In this document: piece by piece, positions 1 to 8,697 of the stretch | Layout of the letters: the number at the start of each line of letters is the position of its first letter | Position numbering within the stretch: position 1 is the first letter of the stretch | Source of the DNA: an uncultured Clostridia bacterium | GTDB lineage: Bacteria > Bacillota > Clostridia > Oscillospirales > Acutalibacteraceae | DNA length: 37,677 nt | Assembly (NCBI GenBank): GCA_945988915.1 | Contig: CAMFTS010000001.1 | Location: forward strand, 1-37,677 | Direction: 5' to 3' | Position numbers and translations under genes: made by a program | The notes under the pieces: generated by a model | What the model saw: the letters and a program-made list of their open reading frames with translations, nothing else | Told to the model about the DNA's origin: nothing | Databases searched by the model: none

Positions 1-1131
1 AATTATCTGCGCTGTCTGTTGTAATTCCGAAATTCCGCTTTTATCTGCGCTAAATTCGATATTTTCTCCTGCTTGTGTTTCTTGTGACAACGAAACCTTT
101 TCTTCAGGAAGTTTTTCCACTTGTTCTGTGCCGTCGCTGTATCCATTGACACCGCTTCGTACGCCGCCCAAGACATTTTCAGCAATTTTTTCACTTTCAA
201 GTTCGTCGTCCTCCTCATATTCTATCTTTTGGAACAAACCGTCTGCAAAAGCCTGAGGCTTAAACGGCTGTAAATCGTCAATCTGTTCGCCGACACCGAT
301 GAACTTAACGGGAATACCGAGTTCATTCTTTATGGCAAGCACCACACCGCCTCTTGCCGTTCCGTCAAGCTTTGTAAGAACAATACCCGTAATATCCGCA
401 ACTGCTTTGAATTCCTTTGCCTGATTGACAGCATTTTGTCCCGTCGTTGCATCAAGAACCAACAAAACCTCACGGTCGGAATACGGTAATTCTCTGTCAA
501 TAACTCTGTAAATCTTTGCAAGCTCCTCCATAAGATTTTTCTTATTGTGGAGTCTGCCCGCCGTATCAATAATCACAATATCCGAATTTCTTGCCTTTGC
601 CGCATTAACCGAGTCAAATACAACTGCGGCAGGGTCGGCGCCCTCTGCATGCTTAACGATTTCGACGCCCGAGCGGTCAGCCCAAATCTGAAGCTGGTCA
701 ATAGCGGCGGCACGGAAGGTATCGGCCGCACCGAGCAATACTTTCTTGCCCTGTGACTTATACATTGCAGCAAGCTTACCGATAGTAGTAGTCTTACCTA
801 CGCCGTTAACACCGATTACGAGAATAACCGACGGCTGAGTAATAAGGCCCATATCTTCTCCGCCGTAAAGAAGCTCTGCAACAATGTTTTTCATTTCCTG
901 CTTAATAGCTTCTGAATTTTTGAGCTTTTTATCAGCAACATTTTTTCTCAAGGTTTCTGTAATCTGAACTGCCGTAACCATTCCGACATCAGCCATAACA
1001 AGAATTTCTTCAAGTTCTGCATAGAGGTCATCGGTGATTTCTTCAACATTGTCAAACAAATCGTCGATAGCACCCGACATTTTATTTCTTGTCTTTGTAA
1101 GACCGAAATTTATTTTACTGAAAATTCCCAT
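1..1131 (-). CDS. ftsY: Signal recognition particle receptor FtsY (partial, stop lies beyond the window edge)
   Basis: SRP receptor GTPase that docks ribosome-SRP complexes at the membrane for co-translational insertion. Translating the minus strand from the ATG at 1129-1131 gives an open frame of 377 codons with no stop before the window edge. A short N domain comes first. The G domain follows, with the P-loop GVNGVGKTTTIGKLA near residue 106, the motifs DTFRAAA and DTAGRLHNKKNL, and TKLDGTARGG. The conserved NG core ends near residue 300 (FKPQAFADGLFQ). At least 75 more residues follow, rich in Glu, Asp, Ser and Gln. There is no acidic N-terminal A domain, so the acidic region is at the opposite end from the E. 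coli protein. The start lies 24 bases after the smc stop, so it is probably the last or next-to-last gene of the smc unit. Identity is secure. The tail's role is unknown. Confidence 0.95.
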   Translation of the reverse strand, partial: MGIFSKINFGLTKTRNKMSGAIDDLFDNVEEITDDLYAELEEILVMADVGMVTAVQITETLRKNVADKKLKNSEAIKQEMKNIVAELLYGGEDMGLITQPSVILVIGVNGVGKTTTIGKLAAMYKSQGKKVLLGAADTFRAAAIDQLQIWADRSGVEIVKHAEGADPAAVVFDSVNAAKARNSDIVIIDTAGRLHNKKNLMEELAKIYRVIDRELPYSDREVLLVLDATTGQNAVNQAKEFKAVADITGIVLTKLDGTARGGVVLAIKNELGIPVKFIGVGEQIDDLQPFKPQAFADGLFQKIEYEEDDELESEKIAENVLGGVRSGVNGYSDGTEQVEKLPEEKVSLSQETQAGENIEFSADKSGISELQQTAQII

Positions 1132-1155
1132 TGTAATTCACCTTATATTAATTAT

Positions 1156-4100
1156 TTAAGCTAAACCGAGCTTCTGCGCCATTTCTGCCGTCTTTAATTC
1201 AAGAAGCTTTGAAACGCCCTTTTCCTGCATTGTAACGCCGTAAAGCACATCGGCTTCTTCCATAGTGCCTCTTCTGTGTGAAATAAGAATAAACTGAGTA
1301 TTCTTTGTCATTCTTCTGACATAGCTTGCATAACGCGTAACATTGACATCGTCAAGCGCAGCTTCAACCTCGTCAAAAATACAGAACGGTGCAGGTGTAA
1401 CCTTAAGAATTGCAAACAAAAGTGCAATCGCTGAAATCGCTTTTTCACCGCCTGAAAGCAGGTCTATATTCTTAACATTTTTGCCGGGTGGCTGAACCTT
1501 TATTTCAATGTTACATTCAAGAATATCAAGCTCATTTTCAAGGCGAAGCTCTGCTTTACCGCCTCCGAACAATTCTTTGAATGTTTCACCGAAGCAGGTA
1601 TTTATTCTGTTAAAGCTCTCCCTGAACTGCGAAGCCATTTTTCCTGTTAAGTCGTAGATTAACTTGTTGAGCTCATTTTTTGACTTTTCAACATCGTTTA
1701 TCTGTTCGGACATAAACTCGTATCTTTCGGAAACTTCTTTATACTCTTCAATCGCAGAAACATTAACGGAACCGAGAGCCTTTATCTGTGCTTTCAATTC
1801 CTGAAGCCGTTTGCCCGCCGACTGATAATCATCAATTTGGATTTCGAGTGCCGCGGCCTCTCGTCTTGTAAGCTGATATTCATCATAAAGCTTTGCTGAA
1901 AGGTCGTCATATTCCTTTCGCATTGAAATTTTCTTTTCTTCAAGTCTTGCAAGCTCGTTGCCCAGCTGTTCGCGTTCTGTTGTCTTTGAGCGTTCAAGCA
2001 ATCTCAAATCACTCTGCTGTTTTTCAAAGATATCGCGTTGACTGATTAACTCATCGATTTCTCCTCTTGAACATTCCGACAGCTTTTTAAGCTCAGCGAT
2101 TGTAAGATTAAGATTTTCAATATTCTTTTTCAACTGCTCATTCTTATTAATAATTTCCGCAATCTCATTATCAAGCACGCTCGCCTTATCAGTATGCCCC
2201 TCTTTACGGGCATTAAGATGAAGAAGCGTATCTTCATTTGTTTCAATATCTTTTTGTAATGAAACAGACTGCAAGCTCAATTCGGAAGCTTTTCTCGAAA
2301 GCTCTTCTCTTGAAGAAATAAGCTGTTCTCTGTCGCCTGTAAGCTTTTCGAGTTCGAATTCTTTTTCTTCGATAGCCTTTGTCAGTTCTTCAACCCTGAC
2401 AACAGCAGTCTTTGCATTTTCTTTTATTGATTCGATTCTCTTTTCGAGTAATTCTTTTTCGTCTGCCAATTCCTTAACGGTTCCCGATACGGTATCCAAC
2501 TGTTCCTTGGCGAGCTTACAGTCACCCTCAAGCCTGATTTTTTCTTCATTCTTGCGGAGCAAATCTCCCTCAGCGCCCTCAAGCTCTGCCTTTGCTGCTG
2601 CCGCATCTTCGCTCAACTGCTTGTAATCAGCTTCAAAAACTTCAATTTCTCTCTTGATTGAATCAAGCCCCTTTGTGAGCTTTTCTATTTCATTGCCGCG
2701 GCTGAGAATACCTGCATTCTGCGTTCTTGAACCGCCTGTCATACTGCCGCCCGCATTTATAACCTGTCCGTCAAGAGTAACTATCTTGAAACGGTAATTA
2801 TATCTTTTGGCAATAGCAACGGCACAGTCCATATCGTCACAGACAACGGTTCTGCCGAGTAATGACTCAATGATATCCGAGTATTCTTTATCGGCAGAAA
2901 CAAGCTCGCTTGCTATACTGACAAAGCCGAATTCGTCATCGAGATTTTTCTCCTGCAGCAGTCTGCCCTTGACAGCGGTAATGGGCAGGAATGTTGCTCT
3001 GCCCGAGCGTGATTCTTTAAGATAATTGATAGCGCGCTTAGCGTCGTTTTCAGTATCTGTAACAATATTCTGCACCGCCGCACCGAGTGCTGTTTCAATA
3101 GCGGTTGAATATTTATCCTTAACCGTAATCAACTGTGAAAGCGGTCCGTGAATACCTTTCAAAGCACCGCGTTTAACCTCATTCATAACTGCCTTTATGG
3201 CGCCTGAATAACCCTCCATACTCTTTTCGAGGTCACGGAGAATTTTAATTCTGTCCTCTGCCTTTGCGAATTCTCTCTGCTTTTCTATAAGAGATTCCTG
3301 ACATTCCTGAGCCTTTCTGCCGCGTGATTCAAAACGCATTGTATAGCCGTCAATGGAATTCTTAATCGAATTGATTTCGTCTTCACATTCCTTTAACGCA
3401 TTTTCGGCTGTTTCTTTGTCCTTTTTATAGCGAAGATATGTTTCCTGTCTGCCGCCGAGAGTTTCGTCAATAGCCTGAATTCTTGACTTTATTTCATCTG
3501 TTGAAGAATTAGCTGTTTCGCTTGTAACTCTGTTGTCTGCAAGTTCAACCGACAAAGCGGAGATTTCGTTTGAAAGAGCCTGTGCCCTATCTGAGAATTC
3601 AAGGTTGCTTGACTTGAATTCTTCCTCCTGCTTTGCAAGCTCTGCCATTTTTGCTTCAATAACGGCAATCTGTTCTTTGGAAGCCCTGATGCTTTCTTCA
3701 GCTTCTTTGATTCTTTCGTCAAGATGCTGTTCTGTTTCGTTTTCAAAGGTTTTATCCTTTTCAAGTCTTGCAATGGATTCGTTGTTATGTAAAATTGAGT
3801 TTTCTTCGACTTTAACCTGTGTTTCAAGTGCGGAAAGCTGTTCTTCCGAAACAGAAGATTTACCTCTTATTTCTTCGATTTTAACATTTATATCACGCAC
3901 GCCGTTTGCCGCTTCGTCAATTTTCTTTTCTATATCAACAAGCTCTTGCTCCGCCTGCTTATAGTTTACCTCGGCAGTTGAAATTTTATGGTCCTGTTCG
4001 CGAAGCTTGTCGTTTGTTTTATCAATAGTGTTAAGCCAGATGCCTATTTCAAGATTCTTTCTTTCTTCAGCCAAAACAATGAATTTCTGCGCCTTTTCGC

Positions 4101-4725
4101 TCTGTGTTTTAAGAGGGCCTATCCTTGACTCAAGTTCTGTGAGTATATCCCTTAAGCGAATGAGATTTTCCTCAGCCTGATTAAGCCTTTTCAAAGCGTC
4201 GGCACGACGGTAACGGAAATGAGAAATTCCCGCAGCTTCTTCAAGCATTTCACGGCGTTCGCCTGCTCTTGAAGAAACCATATCCGCAATTTTACCCTGA
4301 CCGACAATGGAATATCCGTCACGGCCGAGGCCCGTATCCATAAACAGCTCGTTTATATCCCTGAGTCTTGCGCTCTCGCCGTTGATAAGATATTCACTGT
4401 CACCCGAACGGAAATATCTTCTTGTAACGGCAACCTCGTCGTTATCGTTGGCAAGCGCTCTGTCTTTGTTATCAAGCCGTAATGTTACTTCTGCAAAGCC
4501 TTTTGCCTTGCGGATATCAGTACCGTCAAAGATAACATCCTCCATTTTCGAGCCGCGCAAATTCTTTGTTGACTGCTCGCCGAGAACCCAGCGCACAGCG
4601 TCGGAAATATTACTCTTTCCGCTTCCGTTAGGTCCTACAACGGCTGTTATGCCTTTATTGAATTCAAGTACCGTTTTATCAGGGAATGATTTGAATCCCT
4701 GCATTTCCAGCGCTTTTAAAAACAT
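1156..4725 (-). CDS. smc: Chromosome partition protein SMC
   Basis: Condensin ATPase that works with ScpA and ScpB to compact and segregate the chromosome. At 1189 residues it is full length for bacterial SMC. Visible parts in order: an N-terminal ATPase half with Walker A GPNGSGKSN (residues 32-40); a long coiled coil; a globular hinge at about 517-665 ending with the Gly-rich GGSMTGGS; the returning coiled coil; and a C-terminal half with signature LSGGEK (about 1090-1095) and Walker B FCIFDEVEAALDD. The ATG start is preceded by AAGGAATT, which overlaps the end of the radical SAM gene upstream. ftsY follows 24 bases downstream. The rnc-smc-ftsY order is a common Firmicutes arrangement. scpA and scpB are not in this window. 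No odd features were seen. Confidence 0.98.
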   Translation of the reverse strand: MFLKALEMQGFKSFPDKTVLEFNKGITAVVGPNGSGKSNISDAVRWVLGEQSTKNLRGSKMEDVIFDGTDIRKAKGFAEVTLRLDNKDRALANDNDEVAVTRRYFRSGDSEYLINGESARLRDINELFMDTGLGRDGYSIVGQGKIADMVSSRAGERREMLEEAAGISHFRYRRADALKRLNQAEENLIRLRDILTELESRIGPLKTQSEKAQKFIVLAEERKNLEIGIWLNTIDKTNDKLREQDHKISTAEVNYKQAEQELVDIEKKIDEAANGVRDINVKIEEIRGKSSVSEEQLSALETQVKVEENSILHNNESIARLEKDKTFENETEQHLDERIKEAEESIRASKEQIAVIEAKMAELAKQEEEFKSSNLEFSDRAQALSNEISALSVELADNRVTSETANSSTDEIKSRIQAIDETLGGRQETYLRYKKDKETAENALKECEDEINSIKNSIDGYTMRFESRGRKAQECQESLIEKQREFAKAEDRIKILRDLEKSMEGYSGAIKAVMNEVKRGALKGIHGPLSQLITVKDKYSTAIETALGAAVQNIVTDTENDAKRAINYLKESRSGRATFLPITAVKGRLLQEKNLDDEFGFVSIASELVSADKEYSDIIESLLGRTVVCDDMDCAVAIAKRYNYRFKIVTLDGQVINAGGSMTGGSRTQNAGILSRGNEIEKLTKGLDSIKREIEVFEADYKQLSEDAAAAKAELEGAEGDLLRKNEEKIRLEGDCKLAKEQLDTVSGTVKELADEKELLEKRIESIKENAKTAVVRVEELTKAIEEKEFELEKLTGDREQLISSREELSRKASELSLQSVSLQKDIETNEDTLLHLNARKEGHTDKASVLDNEIAEIINKNEQLKKNIENLNLTIAELKKLSECSRGEIDELISQRDIFEKQQSDLRLLERSKTTEREQLGNELARLEEKKISMRKEYDDLSAKLYDEYQLTRREAAALEIQIDDYQSAGKRLQELKAQIKALGSVNVSAIEEYKEVSERYEFMSEQINDVEKSKNELNKLIYDLTGKMASQFRESFNRINTCFGETFKELFGGGKAELRLENELDILECNIEIKVQPPGKNVKNIDLLSGGEKAISAIALLFAILKVTPAPFCIFDEVEAALDDVNVTRYASYVRRMTKNTQFILISHRRGTMEEADVLYGVTMQEKGVSKLLELKTAEMAQKLGLA

Positions 4726-4726
4726 A

Positions 4727-5728
4727 TTATAATTCCTTTACTTTGATTTCGTAATCGCTTAAAAAAATATTACCCTTTATTTTACAACAAAAGCCTTGAT
4801 TTTTCAATGCTTTTTCATTTCTTTTTGACTGCCCTACGGCTTTAGAAATTGATTTTTCGGGCACTTCGATTTGATATGCTTTGGATTTGTCTTTATCTTT
4901 AAGAGCGCAGAGCATTTTTTCAAGATAAATTTCGCCCTCGCAAAGTTCTCTGAAGGCAGGGTGATAAGCTCCGGCCAGATAACCCTCTTCTACATTTCCG
5001 CCCGAATGAAGACCCAAACGGATAACCGCAATACCGTTTTCGCGGAACATTAAAAGCAATTTCGCACACAACTTAACCGCTTCATCAAGCGTTTGCGCCG
5101 AATATTCGCCTGCTTGCATTTTAGTTGCCAGCGTAGTATTTTCAAGCACTATTGTCGGATAAATTCTGACTGTATCCGGCTTCAGCCTTATTATTTCTTC
5201 GGCAGTAAAAATATCTTTTTCAAAGTCGGAGCCCATCAGCCCCGTCATCATCTGAAGTCCCAAAGAAAAGCCGTATTCTTTTATCAACTCCGATGCAATT
5301 CTCACATCGTCGGCACTGTGCCCTCTCTCGTTGATATCAAGTACACTGTCAACCATACTCTGTGCGCCGAGCTCAATGGCGGTGACGCCGTATTCTTTAA
5401 GAATATTCAGCTTATAGGCGTTAATACAGTCCGGACGGGTGGAAATTCTGATTCCCTTAAAGCTTTTGTTATCAATATACTTTTTTGCCGTTTTGAGCAA
5501 GGAAATCATATATTCTTCGTCTATTGCCGTAAAACTGCCGCCGAAAAATGCTATTTCAGAATTATCAGGGTCAACCTTGCCGCTTTCAAGTGCTATTTCA
5601 CACGCCTCGATAATATCATCGGTTTTAAGCTCTCTTGCCGAACCCGATATCGTTTTTTGATTGCAGAAGCTGCAACAGTGCGGACAGCCCGAATGAGGAA
5701 CAAACAAGCCTATGTTAATATGCTTCAA
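4727..5728 (-). CDS. Elp3-like radical SAM protein
   Basis: Radical S-adenosylmethionine enzyme of 333 residues. The [4Fe-4S] motif is close to the N-terminus: Cys15-x3-Cys19-x2-Cys22 within HSGCPHCCSFCNQ, with an extra Cys18. Later stretches such as IAFFGGSFTAID, RISTRPDCIN and ELGAQSM are typical of the Elp3 / coproporphyrinogen-oxidase-like branch. The Elp3 acetyltransferase domain is absent, so a full tRNA-modifying Elp3 function cannot be assumed. The substrate is unknown. The start is TTG at 5726-5728, in a TTGA overlap with the rnc stop, which implies translational coupling. The gene ends one base before smc. A radical SAM gene of this type between rnc and smc is common in Clostridia. 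The family assignment is firm; the reaction is not. Confidence 0.85.
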   Translation of the reverse strand: MKHINIGLFVPHSGCPHCCSFCNQKTISGSARELKTDDIIEACEIALESGKVDPDNSEIAFFGGSFTAIDEEYMISLLKTAKKYIDNKSFKGIRISTRPDCINAYKLNILKEYGVTAIELGAQSMVDSVLDINERGHSADDVRIASELIKEYGFSLGLQMMTGLMGSDFEKDIFTAEEIIRLKPDTVRIYPTIVLENTTLATKMQAGEYSAQTLDEAVKLCAKLLLMFRENGIAVIRLGLHSGGNVEEGYLAGAYHPAFRELCEGEIYLEKMLCALKDKDKSKAYQIEVPEKSISKAVGQSKRNEKALKNQGFCCKIKGNIFLSDYEIKVKEL

Positions 5729-6393
5729 AGTCCCATCAGCTCCAATGCCTGTTTAGCCGCTTCCTGTTCTGCTTTTTTCTTGCTTCCCGCAAAGCCTTTG
5801 CCGATTACATTTGAATTGAGATGCACCTCCACCTCAAAATGCTTATCATGGTCGGGTCCTGTTTCCGAAACAAGTATGTATCTGAGCTCTTCGCCCTGAT
5901 TTCTCTGCACAACCTCCTGCAAGGTTGTTTTGTAGTCCTTAAAGCTTGGCTTTGACTCAACATAAGGTGCGACGAAACGCAAAATAAACTTCTTTGCGTT
6001 TTCTATTCCCCCGTCAAGATAAATTGCGGCAATAAGCGCCTCAAACGCATCTGAAAGCACGGAGGGTCTTTCTCTGCCTCCGGTTCGGGCTTCTCCGTTG
6101 CTCAGCTTTATCTGCTGACCCAAGCCTATTTCCTTTGCAAATTCAAAAAGTGATTTTTCACAAACCGCATAACTGCGAAGCTTTGTCAGCTCACCCTCGG
6201 GAAAAGTCCTGTGATTTGCAAAAAGATACTCTGCGGTGACAAGTCCGAGTACGGAATCGCCTAAGAATTCGAGTCTTTCGTTGTCACCCGTATGCAAATG
6301 ATTTTCATTAGCAAACGACGAATGAGTCAATGCTTTTTCAAGCAATGACTTGTCTTTGAATTCATATTCTATTGTTTTTTCAAAATCATTCAT
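5725..6393 (-). CDS. rnc: Ribonuclease III
   Basis: Double-strand-specific endoribonuclease that processes rRNA precursors and other structured RNAs. The catalytic domain holds the signature ERLEFLGDS (residues 39-47) and the second acidic site SDAFEALIAAIYLDGG, with Asp115 and Glu118 as metal ligands. A double-stranded-RNA-binding domain fills residues 153-222, ending in GSKKKAEQEAAKQAL. I chose the ATG at 6391-6393 because AAAGGA sits 10 bases upstream, giving 222 residues and an 8-base overlap with the plsX stop. A TTG at 6423 would extend the protein by 10 residues without a fitting ribosome site. The gene overlaps the radical SAM start by 4 bases. Confidence 0.96.
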   Translation of the reverse strand: MNDFEKTIEYEFKDKSLLEKALTHSSFANENHLHTGDNERLEFLGDSVLGLVTAEYLFANHRTFPEGELTKLRSYAVCEKSLFEFAKEIGLGQQIKLSNGEARTGGRERPSVLSDAFEALIAAIYLDGGIENAKKFILRFVAPYVESKPSFKDYKTTLQEVVQRNQGEELRYILVSETGPDHDKHFEVEVHLNSNVIGKGFAGSKKKAEQEAAKQALELMGL

Positions 6394-7390
6394 TATTTTC
6401 ATTTCCTTTAAGTGACTTTTCAACTATTTCTATAAAGCCCGAATCAACATATTTTACAGCCTGAGCAATAGTATTCTTAATTGCGTAAGCATCTGATGAG
6501 CCGTGAGCTTTGAATACAGGCTTGCTGACTCCGACAAGCGGTGCTCCGCCGTATTTTTTATAGTTCATTCTCTCTTTAAAGTCATCCATACCGGATTTAA
6601 CGCCGAGATATGCGAGCTTTGTAAAGATATTCTTTTTGAATACATCTTTGACCTGATTTGAAATAGCCTTTGCAGCGCCCTCGTACATTTTGATAATCAT
6701 ATTGCCCGAGAATCCGTCAGCAACAATAACATCAGCCTCGCCGAAAGGAATACTGCGGGCTTCGATGTTGCCGATAAAATTTATGTTCTTCATTTCTTTG
6801 AGCTTCTGATATGTTTCAACGGCAAGAGGAGTACCCTTTGTTTCCTCCGTACCTATATTTGCAAGTGCAACCTTAGGCTTGTTCACACCGAGAATTTTTT
6901 CCATATAAAGACTGCCGAGCATAGCGAACTGACAGAGCATTTCAGAATTACATTCACAGTTGGCTCCCGTATCAACGAGAATAAAAGGATTATTATTTGA
7001 CGGCATAACAGCGGCTAAGGCAGGTCTTTTTATGCCTTTGATTCTCTTTGCGATAAGAGTGCCGCCGACAAGAAGTGCACCCGTACTGCCTGCCGAAACA
7101 AATGCGTCGCCCTCTCCGTCAGCTAATGCGTCAATACCCACGCCTAAGGAGGTGCCTCGCTTTGATTTTACAATTTCAGACGGAGTGTCAGTCATTTGGA
7201 ATACCGTGTCTGCATTTTTTATTTCAAATGAAGAAATGTCAAGAGAATTATCCTTTGCGCATTTTTCAATATCTTCCTTTTTGCCTGTGAGCATAATATC
7301 AACGCCCAATTCGTTTTTCGCGTCAATACAGCCTTTTATTATTTCAAGCGGAGCATTATCTCCGCCGAATGCGTCAACTATAATTTTCAT
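6386..7390 (-). CDS. plsX: Phosphate acyltransferase PlsX
   Basis: Soluble, membrane-associated enzyme that converts acyl-ACP to acyl-phosphate, the donor PlsY uses in the first step of phospholipid synthesis. The 334-residue length is normal. Family motifs include the N-terminal IIVDAFGGDNAPLEI, the segment SAGSTGALLVGG, LVDTGANCECN, and GNIEARSIPFGEADVIVADGFSGN, which continues into a Lys-rich segment. The ATG lies in a 4-base ATGA overlap with the trmFO stop. In many Firmicutes plsX is followed by fabD, fabG and acpP before rnc. Here rnc follows directly, and fapR is not upstream. Co-transcription with trmFO and rnc is likely. Confidence 0.97.
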   Translation of the reverse strand: MKIIVDAFGGDNAPLEIIKGCIDAKNELGVDIMLTGKKEDIEKCAKDNSLDISSFEIKNADTVFQMTDTPSEIVKSKRGTSLGVGIDALADGEGDAFVSAGSTGALLVGGTLIAKRIKGIKRPALAAVMPSNNNPFILVDTGANCECNSEMLCQFAMLGSLYMEKILGVNKPKVALANIGTEETKGTPLAVETYQKLKEMKNINFIGNIEARSIPFGEADVIVADGFSGNMIIKMYEGAAKAISNQVKDVFKKNIFTKLAYLGVKSGMDDFKERMNYKKYGGAPLVGVSKPVFKAHGSSDAYAIKNTIAQAVKYVDSGFIEIVEKSLKGNENNE

Positions 7391-8697
7391 ATTCCGTTTT
7401 CACCCTTAAATCTTTCTAAATCATACATACTTCGCTTTGCGAGTGCCATATATCTTTCGCTTTTATCCCTGATTTTCTCCGAAAGCGGAGGCAATACGCC
7501 AAAATTCGCGCCCATAGGCTGAAAATTTGTTACGGTTTCATCGCTGATATACCTTGAAAGCGCGCCCATCATTGTAGTTTCGGGAAGAGTAACGGTTTGC
7601 TTACCCTTTAGTCTTCTTGCGGCATTGAGTCCTGCAAGTATTCCTGCCGCCGCTGATTCCATATATCCCTCAACGCCCGTAATCTGTCCTGCGAAGAATA
7701 TCTTTTCATTTTTCCGCATACTGAAATCTGAATTTAACAGCTTCGGAGAATTTATAAATGTATTTCTGTGCATTACGCCGTAGCGCAAAAACTCTGCGTT
7801 ATGAAGCGCGGGGAACATTGAAAATACTCTCTTCTGCTCAGCGAATTTCAAATTCGTCTGAAAGCCCACAAGATTATACATTGAACCCTGTGAATTCTCT
7901 TTGCGAAGCTGAAGATTTGCCCACGGTCTGTGACCTGTTTTCGGATTAACAAGACCTACGGGCTTGAGCGGACCGTATCGCATTGTATCTTTTCCGCGCG
8001 AAGCCAGCACCTCAATAGGCATACAGCCCTCATAGACATCTTTTCTTTTGTCGAATGTATGAAGCTCGGCACTCTCGGCGCTGATAATCGCTTCGTAAAA
8101 CGCTTCGTATTCTTCCTTATTCATAGGGCAGTTGATATAGTCGTCATCACCGCCGCGGTCATATCTTGATTGCGTGAAAGCAAATTCCATATTAATACTG
8201 TCTGCCGAAACAATCGGAGCCGCCGCGTCGTAGAATGAAAGTCCCTCGCCGCAGAGTGATTTAATTGTCTGAGAAAGGCTGTCACTCGCAAGAGGACCTG
8301 CCGCAATAATTACAACATCAGCTTCCGGAAGCTCTGCGACCTCTTTTTCAATTACATTGATATTTTCGGTGCTTTTAATCTGTTGAGTAATCAGAGAAGA
8401 GAATAATTCTCTGTCAACTGCCAGCGCACCGCCTGCCGGCACTGCCGTCTTCTTTGCGGCGCTTACGCAAACAGAATTGAACTCGGACATTTCGGCCTTG
8501 AGAAGTCCTGCGGCAGAATTAAGTCTTTCTGCTTTTAAGGAATTCGAGCAAACAAGCTCTGCGAAATTATCAGATTTATGTGCAGGCGAATGCTTTGTCG
8601 GTTTCATTTCATATAAATCGACCTTAATGCCTGCTTTATTCAGTTGCCACGCCGCCTCACAGCCTGCAAGGCCTGCGCCGATAACTGCTGCTTTCAT
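7387..8697 (-). CDS. trmFO: Folate-dependent tRNA (uracil-54-C5)-methyltransferase TrmFO
   Basis: Flavoenzyme that uses methylenetetrahydrofolate and reduced FAD to methylate uracil 54, making ribothymidine in the T-loop of tRNA. It has 436 residues. The FAD-binding motif GAGLAGCEAAWQL is at residues 7-19. It is followed by MKPTKHSPAH and LVCSNSLKAE with Cys50, then EGCMPIEVLASRGKDT with Cys225. These match the two functional cysteines of the family. Near the C-terminus are FFAGQITGVEGYMESAAAG and LPPLSEKIRDK. The start ATG directly abuts the topA stop, and the end overlaps plsX by 4 bases. The topA-trmFO pair is widespread in Firmicutes. Confidence 0.97.
   Translation of the reverse strand: MKAAVIGAGLAGCEAAWQLNKAGIKVDLYEMKPTKHSPAHKSDNFAELVCSNSLKAERLNSAAGLLKAEMSEFNSVCVSAAKKTAVPAGGALAVDRELFSSLITQQIKSTENINVIEKEVAELPEADVVIIAAGPLASDSLSQTIKSLCGEGLSFYDAAAPIVSADSINMEFAFTQSRYDRGGDDDYINCPMNKEEYEAFYEAIISAESAELHTFDKRKDVYEGCMPIEVLASRGKDTMRYGPLKPVGLVNPKTGHRPWANLQLRKENSQGSMYNLVGFQTNLKFAEQKRVFSMFPALHNAEFLRYGVMHRNTFINSPKLLNSDFSMRKNEKIFFAGQITGVEGYMESAAAGILAGLNAARRLKGKQTVTLPETTMMGALSRYISDETVTNFQPMGANFGVLPPLSEKIRDKSERYMALAKRSMYDLERFKGENGI

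Noticed and set aside
3533..3964. Ser-rich plus-strand open frame across smc
   Set aside because: It mirrors the coiled-coil codons of smc. The Ser/Leu-rich composition is what antisense of Glu/Lys-rich codons gives.
5093..5899. 268-codon open frame on the plus strand
   Set aside because: It is antisense to the radical SAM and rnc genes, whose motifs are clear. It has no ribosome site and no recognisable domain.
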